From the NCBI RefSeq assembly GCF_032854445.1, contig NC_088302.1, forward strand, positions 16,177,338 through 16,241,337: 64,000 bases of DNA, written 5' to 3'. A program made the translations under genes and the position numbers. The notes below the pieces were generated by a model, which did not search any database, was not told the origin of the DNA, and saw nothing but the letters and a program-made list of their open reading frames with translations. Numbering within the stretch: the first letter of the stretch is position 1; every line of letters begins with the position of its first letter. Positions 49,423-61,400 of the stretch are shown piece after piece. This stretch comes from Liolophura sinensis. Its lineage: Eukaryota; Mollusca; Polyplacophora; Chitonida; Chitonidae.

Positions 49423-52400
49423 TCATGCGTCTGGCATTTGTACAAAACAGCCATAGGAAATCCCGGACTTCTGCTCTATAAACTGAGGATCGGTGAACTG
49501 CCCATTGATGGTGAGGCGATCCAGGCAGCCTGCAAAACTGGTCTTACTTGTTCTCACTGGGAATTCCACATTGGTATGCTCAGCTGTAGACAACCGAAAA
49601 ACACAGAATTATTTACTGATTCATAGGATTTTTTTTATTTAAAAGTTATTTTCCCAAATTTTTCATTTAGCTGAAATTTACACCATTTATATTTACATCT
49701 TGTGGCGGTCAGTATTTTGGGTGGAGGAAACCCAGGGTAAGTCACCAACCTTCCAACATGTAAAGTATGGTACAGGGCCCACCTCACAAAGCTTTGTACA
49801 CTGTATATTATTAGTTATGGTTGGTTGTGGGGAGTACAAAGCTTTACAGTTGTGTGAAACGGGTGGTTGTTTGTGTTTTCCTCTCTGATGTCTTGCACAG
49901 ACCCGATATGAATCGCATCTATTAACAGCTTACATGAGCAGCCATGTCACACTATGACATGCATCCTCATTTCCATATAGACTGTTCACTTTCTAGTCGG
50001 GCAGACTTGGGAAGGAATGTGAAGCAGAAAACTTGTGATTACAGTTACATGGTAGTTATTGTTGTAAAAAAAAAAAACAAGTCTCAACCAGCACTCGATG
50101 AAATATATACAACGAAAATGCTAAGAGTTTAGCGGTATGATTATTTCATCGACAGACAGTCTGAGCGACGTTTGTTGTCACTTCTCATTTTCAACAATGT
50201 TGCCGCAGCCTACTTCACAACTACGATATCAATTGTTGCTAAGTAGATGATGAATAAGACATCATCAAACATGTTATATGTCAAAGTCATGAGCAAAAAT
50301 ATCATCATAAATTTCGTCAAAATTAAGTTGTTACACAGGCTATACTAAACGCGAGGATAGTTCAAAGCACCGGAGAGGTACAGGTGTTGACTGAGGTGAT
50401 AGGCCTAGATGTTGCCGGCAGTGGATTTCAACATAACAGGAAGGTTTTTACTTTTTAGATTATTTTATTATTTTTATTATGACGTAGACCTAGTAGTACA
50501 TGTCGCTCCCACAATAACTACTGTATCTGGCACGTGAAAACGAGGTTTTTGCCACACTGGGTGCATTAAGCACCAGATATGAGTCCTAGTCGGAGGGCAA
50601 TTGACCAATCAGATACAAGGAAACTACACAGAGGGATAATAATAGTGTTTTGTGACTGTCCTTGTTAAGTATGTGCGATGGGGCGATGACCTACATTCCC
50701 TCCATTTGGTTTCGACACATGTGGGTCTCTCTAGAACTTCACATACTTCTTGCCACTAAAGCCCTGGCTCCAGGATCACAAAACTATCTTAGACATAGTC
50801 TGATTTAGTCTTACTTGTAGTATTATTTCTGAACATACAATTGAAATCAAAGGTTAATTTTCAATTTGGTCAAGCAAATCTAAGACAACTCTTAGTATCC
50901 AAACATGGGGTTTCCATGGCCGAGGGGGTTAGCACGCCAAGCATGGCGAAATGACCCATAGGTATGTGAAATGCCTGCTAGTGATGTGCGAGATGCCTTG
51001 TAGTGAAAGTCGTGTGTTACATGCCTGCCAGTGGAAGTCTATATACATATGTGTATATACCGCTATGTGCTAGCGGTGTGCTAGATGCCTACCAGTGGTT
51101 TGCTAGTGGCGTTCTAAAAATGTGCTAGCAGTGTGCTTCATGCCTGCCAGTGGTATGCTAGACAGATGCCAGTTGTGTGCTAGATGTCTTCCAATGAAGT
51201 ACCAGGCATGTGCTAGTGGAATGCTAGATACCTGCTGGTGATATGCTAGACATGTGCTAGTGTATGGAATCCACTAGCCAGTGGAATGCTAGACGTACTA
51301 GTGGTATGATAGGCACATGCTAGTGGTATGCTAGGCACATGCTAGTGGTATGCTTGATGCCTGCCAGTGGAAGGCTAGACACGTGCTAGTGGTGTGCTAG
51401 ATGTCTCCCAGTGGAAGACTAGACAAGTGCTAGTGGTGTGCTAGATGTCTCCCAGTGGAAGACTAGACAAGTGCTAGTGGTGTGCTAGGTGCCAGCCAGT
51501 GGAATGTTAGACATGTGCTAGTGTTATGCTAGTGGAATGCTAGTGGTGTGATGGATATGCTAGTGGCTGGCAACTGTAAACCTTGATCAATCTGGTAAGT
51601 CATCGACTATACTCACATGGCACTCCACCGACAGAGAAAAAGCCTGTGATGGTGACAGGTGTAAAACCTGTCTGGAATTTGGCCACCTGTATCTTGGTGT
51701 TGTCCACCTTGAGCCGTGCATCCTCACTTGTTATCTCTACGCTGATCGTGTGAGGCTCATTGTTGCACAAGGTGTAAGGATTAGAAGTTTGCTGATCACT
51801 CAAGATGAAAGGCAACTGCATGTCCAGTGAGTTGCCCATCACCAGTCGAATCTGAAGGGAAGAAAACATGCACGTACAACATATGTATTAAAATGTGTTG
51901 TCAACATTTCCCAATTATTGATAACAGCTTGATTCACATGTAAACATATGCTGTGATAATCATTGTAGCCAAAAAAAAAAGAGCAGTATCAATAGTAAAT
52001 GCAAATCATTCAATGAAATATATTTTACTGGCAAAACTCCATTCACCCGCAGAAGCCTGGAATTCTGCGACTTCATTGGCCAGGAAGCCATTGTCTGCAG
52101 CCAGAACAAAAATATTAGCTTAACAACAAGCCAGTCTGGGCACCCTCCTGAGGGGGAAAATATTTTTCAAATATACATGAGCTTATTGTGCAAAAAAAAC
52201 TGACCTGTCCCTGGTCAATGTCCAAGACAACGAATCGATCTGCAGACTGGTAAATGGTGAAAAGGTTAGCGCTCTGAACCACTGTGCGAATCGTCACGCT
52301 GAACTTAAAGGGCACCATGAAGCTGTAGCTCGATCCTATTTTGAAAATGAAACAAGATAAATGATGGACTGATCCACGGGTGTTAAAAGCCACAGTCACT

Positions 52401-55400
52401 CAACAATTTTCCACTGATATCATGGCAATCAGTTTAATTTTTGGTTGGATGGCAACCAAGGGTCAGGGGTACTAAAGTGACCAAGTCACCGACGGACATT
52501 CCATAGCGTACTTCACTCTTTGAATTATTCATAGTAATATAGAAGTAATGGTTTATTTTCTTCACATTTATTTCATTATATTATAGCGGATATTTGTATT
52601 ACTCATATATGTGGGAAACCAGGAATAATCAAATACTGCTGGATTACAGCCGTTTCTTGAGAAACTCTAATGGATCTCTATAGACAAGCAAACTGCCAGA
52701 AACCATATGACAGAGAACTGAACGATTCTCTGAATGCAGATGGTTATGATCTTGTTGATTTGTATAATCTGAGCGAGATAATTACACTCATTGATTACTC
52801 AAAATCTTCCAGTAGTTGGTGACACTGCCATATGTTGGTTAGAATTCCTTTGGGTATACCAACTATTAAGAAGCAAGGTCCATACAGGGTTTCAGCTGGA
52901 AACTTGAATGGTGAATTTATTCTAATATGAAAAACAACTTCCATGTTCAACACATACACATTGCTATGGATCCCTATGGTTTAGATGATACATTAAAAGT
53001 GCTCGACAGTATTATAGGTTAGTTTATGAGTTATGAGCAAAAGTTCAGTTCTGTAAATCCTCTTGTGTTTTAGTTTAGTAACCTCAAGTCCCTTATGAAC
53101 TGCTAATAGCCAATGTTCAGGATCCAATCCCAAACTGATGATTGTCACTTATACACTGAGTCCAGCCTAACAACGATGCAATGATCCTTAATGCTAGCCT
53201 CAGTTCAGCATTAAATTCACACCGAAGTAACTGTGCAGAAACTGCCTGGTTCCCTAACCAATCGCCAGAAACTGAATGGTCCCTAAAACTAGCTTGCCAA
53301 ACTCCAAACTGAATGATCACCGATCAATGATCACTGAATCAATATGATTTGAGAGTCCTCAGGCTGGCTACAATCTGGTTGTCAATGCACAGTGGATTAA
53401 GCATTGTACCGAACACTGGATGGTCCCCGCAATGTTTCCCAGAAACTGCATGCTCCCCAGGCCCCTTAGACGTAAGTCATAATTTTAATCATTAAATTTA
53501 ATATGTTCCTTTCCGTTATTTTAGCTGAAATTACAATAACTTAACCAGAATTTATACTGCCAAGCAAAGTTTTGACCTTGTTACATCAGAAATAATTTTA
53601 AAGTGATTTGAAATTTTCAGCAAAACAAAATATTTTGTCTTTTTTTGCTGATATCTTATGAGCACTGAACACATTCCAACTACCTGGGAGGTAATAACCA
53701 TCAAACTTCACATTACAACGTCATGAAATAATACAACAATCACCAAAAATAATATTCAGAATTCTCAGCTTACAAGAAGTTCTAGAATTGAAAATTAATG
53801 ACAGTCTTCACGACAATCGGATAACAATAGGTAACCATTTATATAATGTTCAAATATGATGAAAAATAACTTTGTGTAACTTTGTTACAATATCATACTG
53901 CAGAATATTTATGTACAGCGGTAAGATTCATCAATCATGGATGGAGGAGATCGGATAAGAAGCAGACAAAACCAACACACCTATCCAGTTACCATAGTTA
54001 CATGACAAATCTGCTGACTTAAGGCTGCATCCAAACCAACTGATCAACTTGATGTACAAGACTCTTTCATTTGACGTTTATTTGCTTCATTGTTTATTTA
54101 TTTGTTATTTCCCTTTGTTGTGAATGCTGTATTTAAGAAGTTTTTCAATTTATTTATTTATTAATCTATTTATTTCTCATTTATTTTTGTTTTACTTGTT
54201 TATGCTCAAGAAGTTTTTCATTTATACCATGAAGGTCTGGTGGACAAGTGCAGGGAGCCAAGGTACTAAGCTTAAACCACTGCCATTCAACAGGTGCTAT
54301 TTTATTAGTTAGACTAGGAATGTTTTTCCTTTACTCAGTGTGGTCGCTGTAAATTCCCAACAACCGATGAACTTACCTGTTGTGATGTACAGATGAGATG
54401 AATGCCCTGACATTCTCACCCCCGAGACGGCGTTACTGAAGCATTTGGAGGTGCCACCTGTCTCTTGTGGGTTCCTGGTGACGATGAACACACATAGGTA
54501 GGTGTACTAACCATTCATATGATCTATTTATTTATTTGTTTGATTGGTGTTTTATGCCATACTCAAGGCTTTTTTACATACAATGGCAGCCAGCATTATG
54601 ATGAGAGAAAACTGGGCAGAGCCCAGAAAAAACCCATGACCATCTGTTGCGAGTTGTTGACAGACCTTCCAATATATGATCAAGCATATATTATAAATCA
54701 AAAACCAAGATAAAACTAAAAAAAAATAAATTATTGGAATGGAATGAAATGTTTTCTCCAGCTAATCAAAATGCTGTGTGAGATGTGTACCGAAGTGCGG
54801 GTAGCTGGTTAAACAAATCATTTAATTAATATATTTATTTTTAAGTTATATAAAAAATTCAAATGATTTTTTTACCAATGATACAGCAGGGTTATTAGTT
54901 ACTTTGGTAAGAAATAGGTTGCTGATTTTGTGGTTATATGATACATGCTAAATCATAATGATATGCAAAATTGAACACAATTTTAAGACATTAAATATAA
55001 CCTATTTCCTTGATCTATTCATATATGAAAGAGCAACAGTCAGTGTGTGGTTAAAGCAACTTTTTAATTAGTTTTTGCACACAAACTTACAGAATAATGC
55101 CATCAGGAAATAGCTGAATAAACATCTTGCAAAGATCTTGTGCTTTTTAAGTATTGTATTTCACCTAAATATTGGAATCCAAAAGTGCACTGTCTGAAGC
55201 AGATAAAGTCCTTGAAATGCTACATCTGAAACCAACACTTAAACAGTTTTTCTGATACCAAATTATGCAGTCTTCACAAAAACCTCTTAAGGTGCCCTAT
55301 TTAGGTGGGTGAATCAATTAGAATCAAGCAAAATGTGTCACCTGAAAATTTATATTTTTGCTGCACACAATCTTGGCACTGATCACAGTTACTTGAATAA

Positions 55401-58400
55401 ATGTCAAAATGCTGACGCCACTGAAGTGCGATGTATCATACTGAAGACACCAGACATGACACCTCACCCAATCACATTACACTGCAACCGTACCAAGCAG
55501 TCTTGTTTCCTTGCTCTAACCTGTCAGCGTCGAGCGCCAGGTCAGGCAGCAACAAGTACCATTTTTGAAGTCTCCTGTATGACCCGACCAGGGTTTGATC
55601 CAATATCAAACCCAACTTTTAGGGAACATTAACAACTGTGTCACTGAAACAGTCCCACAGTTACTTGAAGCCATGACTTGGAAACAAGACCCTAAACAAT
55701 ACCTAACATGTGTGTAAACTTATAAATGGTAAAGGCTTCACTTGATTTACACTGTAGAGGAGTTACACCTATCTTAAAACCCACCTATAACGTCAAGCAA
55801 CTACATTACTTTTGCCACAGGTCTGGACTGCCTAGGGTAAGAATACAGGTGACAAATCTGTGTCGTTTAGCATGCCGATTAATTTTAAGGAATGGAACCT
55901 TACTGGGACATTCCCCTCCACACACAATTGTATTAAAATTAGCTTATGCTGAATTTCTGAACCAACTATATAGAGATTGTGCCTCTGTCAGATATTGCAG
56001 TGTCCACATACTGTAAATCCAGAAGGAATGGGGGCATGCGATCTGCAGGGGGTGTGATCTCCACTCTCCTGACACAACCGATCAATGGCACCTTCCCGAT
56101 CTGAAATCAACATCCATATCAAGATGTAAGACTTGTATCGCTGTTCATATATGCATCTGTTCAAACGTGGAGAAAACATAAAAATTAGATAATGTTCAGA
56201 TGAATAAAGAGTACAACAGTACAGAGTACAAAAAGTTGGTAGTAAATGGGATCTTCAATATTTTTTTCTATTTTTCTGTAATGAGAAGACGACACCTGAA
56301 ACTACTTTTTATATGGTAGGTATTTGCAACCACTTCTTGGTATATATTGTCTTTGCATAAATGAGGATGTCACGTGTGTTTAATATTCAATATTTGAACT
56401 AGGATTTTTCTCTTATTAGCTAACAAATGTTTGCAGCCTAGGTATTGATCATATTTATATTTTTTAATATATTCATAAATATCATCATAACTCAGATTAA
56501 ATGCATGTGTCTTTGATATTAACAACAAATTTACATTCAAATAAATTAATAGAGATGCATCCATTTCTCCTGACAGAACAAATCAAAAACACTTATTAGC
56601 AAAATCTTTAACAAAAGATGGAGGATATGAAATATTAGTGCTATGATCTGAAGTGCAATACAAACATTAGGATACTGACAACACCATCAGTAATACATAT
56701 GTGTTTAATATGGTTTCCACCTTTTTCCAGAAGAAAGGTGGACAAACTTAAGAGTGTACTGAACAATACAGTCTTTCCATTATTTACTTTATCAGCGACA
56801 AAAGAAAAATATTTGTATTAAATTGTAAATGTCATAAATAACAGTAAAATCTGAATATGTCTGTACAACAGGCTTTCACAAATTATAATATAAATACTTT
56901 ATTTCATTTTACTACATCATCATTTCGCACAAAACAGCAGGTGTCTATGAAGATTACTTTTTGCATATGAAAAGTTTTATTCTTTGCTTATTTGTACTTC
57001 TGGAATCTTCTATTGCTTTCCACTACATCACAAAATTTTCCAAAGGTTTTGCAGGACCATATCTAGAAAAAAAATTAAAGGTGACGTTGTTGTCAAGAAG
57101 TCATATCAAAATCATATTTTTGTTCAATTTATCTGTTAATTTTAATACAGCTTGATTGGTTTGAGTGCCTAAATGTTTTTCGGTAATAAAATGGCTCCAG
57201 ATACAGCCATGTTTTAATTTCTATGCGATTCATGATCTTGTATGGTTCACTAAAATGGATCGTCATTAGCTGAAATGGTGGTTTTAACTCAGAAATACTA
57301 CGTCTGAGAGTCTGCTCACAGTGATACAAAGGGGGTTGGTCTGAGACATATTCCTGTGTGTTATAACAGCTTACGTACCTCAATAGCTGGAAGAATCTGT
57401 CCGGAAACCTTGCTATCCAGTCCACCAATATACACAGGGGTTGTGAACGGTAAGACAGAATTGACAGAAGAGTTCTCATTGTTGTTTTTGTAGTCCTGAT
57501 CATCAGTCACAACAATGGCAAGGAAATCGTTGATACGTAAAATGTCCACCTACAAACAGCCAGCAATCACAGATGGGATTACAAGGAGCCCCTGTAGTGT
57601 AGTTGTTGGTGTGCCAGAGCAGCACAATGACCTGGTTTCGAGCCTCTCACCAATGCGGTCACTCTGAGTTCAAGCCCAGCTCATCCTGGCTTCTTCTCTG
57701 GTCATATAGTGGCAATGGCTGCTAGCAGCCTGCAGATGGTCGTGGGTATCCTCCGGGCATTGCTCTGATTCCTCAAACCATACTGCATGCTGCCATGGTA
57801 TAAATGAAATATTCTTGAGTACACTTGAACATAAAACTCCAATCAAATAACTAAATTAATAAATAAATATGTGTAGCTCGCCATGCTACATCATGTATTG
57901 ATCAATGGTGAGCTACACGTGTAGCTCAACGGTGAGCTTTACATGTGTAGATCAATGGTGAGCTACATGTGTAGCTCAATGGTGAGCTGTACATGTCTAG
58001 CTCAATGGTGAGCTTTACCTGTAGATCAATGATGAGCTACATGTGTAACTCAATGGTGAGCTGTATATGTCTAGCTCAATGGTGAACTACATGTGTAACT
58101 CAATGGTGAGCTACATGTCTAGCTCAGTGGAGAGCTACATGTGTAACTCAATGGTGAGCTACATGTTTAGCTCAGTGGTGAGCTGTACATGTGTAGGTCA
58201 ATGGTGAGTTGTACATGTGTCGGTCAATGGTGAGCTGTACATGTGTAGGTCTATGGCGAGCTGTACAAGTGTAGGTCTATGGTAAGCTGTACATGTGTAG
58301 CTCAATGGCGAGCTGTACATATGTAGCTCAATGGCGAACTGTACATGTGTAGCTCAATGGCGAGCTGTAGATGTGTATGTCAATGGTGAGCTGTACATGT

Positions 58401-61400
58401 GTAGGTTAATGGTAAGCTGTACATGTGCAGGTCAATGGCAAGCTGTACTTGTGTAGGTCAATGGCAAGCTGTACATGTGTAGGTCTATGGCGAGCTGTAC
58501 AAGTGTAGGTCTATGGTAAGCTATACATATGTAGCTCAATGGTGAGCTGTACATGTGTAGCTCAATGGTGAGCTGTACATGTGTAGCTCAATGGCGAGCT
58601 GTAGATGTGTATGTCAATGGTGAGCTGTACATGGGTAGGTCAATGGTAAGCTGTACATGTGTACGTCAATGGTAAGCTGTACATGTGTAGGTCAATGGTG
58701 AGCTACATGTGTAGGTCAATGGCGAGCTGTACATGTGTAGCTCAGTGGTGAACTGTACATGTGTAGCTCAATAGTGATCTACATGTGTAGGTTAATGGTG
58801 AGCTGTATGTGTAGCTCAATGGTGAGCTGTACAAGTGTAGCTTGATGGCGAACTGTACATGTGCAGCTCAGTGGCGAACTGTACATGTGTAGCTCAATAG
58901 CGAGCTGTAGATGTGTATGTCAATGGTGAGCTGTACATGTGTAGGTCAATGGTAAGCTGTACACGTGTAGCTCAATGGCGAGCTGTACATATGTAGGTCA
59001 ATGGTAAGCTGTACATGTGTAGGTCAATGGTGAGCTGTATATGTGTAGGTCAATGGTAAGCTGTACATGTGTAGGTCTATGGTGAGCTGTACACATGCAG
59101 GTCAATGGTAAGCTGTACATGTGTAGGTCAATGGTAAGCTGTACATGCGTAGGTCAATGGTAAACTGTACATGTGTAGGTCAATGGTGAGCTGTACTTGT
59201 GTAAATCATACAAATAAAAAACACTATAACTGCCACCATATTAACGGTTTGCTTCAGATCTCATCATGTGATCTTACCTCCCACCATTGCCCATTACTGT
59301 ACTGGGGCAAGACAGAGGTGAGTCTGGCAGTAGCAGGGTTGTTGGTGCTAGTGGACATTGACACAGTCACATAGCCATCATTCAAGTACACTGCAAACCA
59401 GTACACCGGGTCCACCAGTCGGTCAGCCACGTAGAACAAGATGCCGTCCGAAGCAAAGGATCGGAATTGCAACGACAGCACAAAGCTGAACAAAAAAGGG
59501 AAAGAAAAAAAGAGAGTGAGTGAGTAACAGGGGTTGTCATCTCACAGTGAATAGTATTTTTTTTCTTTTTTTGCCAGCCTTTGCTTGACTGTCTGTCCAC
59601 ATCTATACTAGAAATCTTACGCACGAAATTGCATGAAATTTCTTGCACAGACTGACCAAGCAACAGTCTGTCTAGTTTTTGTGGTAAAATGGATTGTCTT
59701 CAACAACGACTTATGAAAGAGAATATAATACACCTATAATATATACAAAATAATAGGGAGTACATTTTCTTTGTCTGAGAAGCAGGAAAATGTACTTTCA
59801 ACATTGGCAGGGGTGTGTACTCTTGATTGATTTTTTCACCTTATCCAATGGTGTGTAGCAATGCATGAGCTCAAAATGTTCACAATGTAGCAAATGTGCA
59901 CAATACAACAAACGTGCACAGTACAGTATGCATATTTAAATCAAAAAGCAAATATGGAAAGACTGAATGATTATGGGCTAATGCCACATAGACAATATTT
60001 CAGCTATATTGTGGCGAAACAAATACAGGGTGTGTTACTATGGATACATTGTACTATAGAGTATATTAACACTGACTGTATACATGACTATAATGTATTA
60101 CATTGACATGATATAAAATTATAGGATTCCAGAATGTCTGACCAGAAGTTATATCATGTATTTATCATGTATATATTAAATGTACCCTAATTCTTCAACC
60201 TTCTCAACTGCCTCTGCAACCAACATTTTGAAACAGTCTGAGAGAATTATCAGATGTAGAGAAATAATTTGCATGGTTCTGTGAGGCCTGCATCTTTCAT
60301 GACACAATAAAGTTAATTTTGGCATCAATTTCGTAACAACTGTATGCATAAATTCCACTGAAAAAAGTACTTTAGTGTTTGAAAAGTTTGAAAACTTACA
60401 ATAGTTATACAAGCCATGCTGGTGGGAAGTATACACTTACACCTAAATCAAGCCGATACTTTTAAGACAGGTTTCGCCTATTCAGTATTTTAAATTTACT
60501 GTAAATTTCTTATATATTTATGTGAAAAGAGTATCACAAGCAGCTAAGCAAAGTTAAGCTGTGTACAGTTGTTTATGTCAAATTTTTGGTGGTCAGTGGC
60601 AGTCATGCCAGGTTCCACAAACTGGTTTGTACTGTCCTGTGGTCTGTGTTCACGTTCACATGGGAGGTCCACGTTAAAAGATGGGGATCACATGTTAAAG
60701 GATGGGGGTCACATGTTAAAAGACTGGGATCCCATGTTAAAAGACGGGAAGCCTATGTTAAAAGATATGATGTCAAAAACCTGACTGACTGTCTGACTGA
60801 ACAACCAGCTCTATACATAGCTGTCTAATCACAGCCAAAACAAAAAAATACAAATCTGAAAATTAGTTTTACCTCCCTAAATCTCCAGAGAGCTCACTAA
60901 TCTGATCTGGCATCAGCTGATGTTTCTGGAAGCTGACCATCGTATCTCCAAAGCGCACCCCTTCATCTGAGTATTGGCCACGAGGTGCAGGGCTCAGACA
61001 GGATACAGGTTCGCCCTCAGGGATGTCGTACGGAGGAGGGATTGGGGTGACGCGAGGTTTAGGGATTCCTGCTAAGGAAACCTCCTGGTGACCAGTGTAC
61101 TGATTTGGGTTCACAAGAATCACGTTGCTGTGGAGCAGATCAGCTATGAATGTAGCCAGTTCAGGAAACTTTTAATCACTAACAAAAAAATTATGCACCA
61201 ATTTACCTGAAAAGTCCACATGGAGAATAAATGAATCTTGACCATATCAGGACAAATATAAAATTGAAACAGTATGGTTGTTTGTATTTGATTCATCTGA
61301 TTGGAATTTTACGCAAGAATATTTTCACTTAAACGACGCCGACCAACATTATGGTTTGAGGAAACTGAGCAGAACCTGGGGAAAACCCACGACCATCCAT

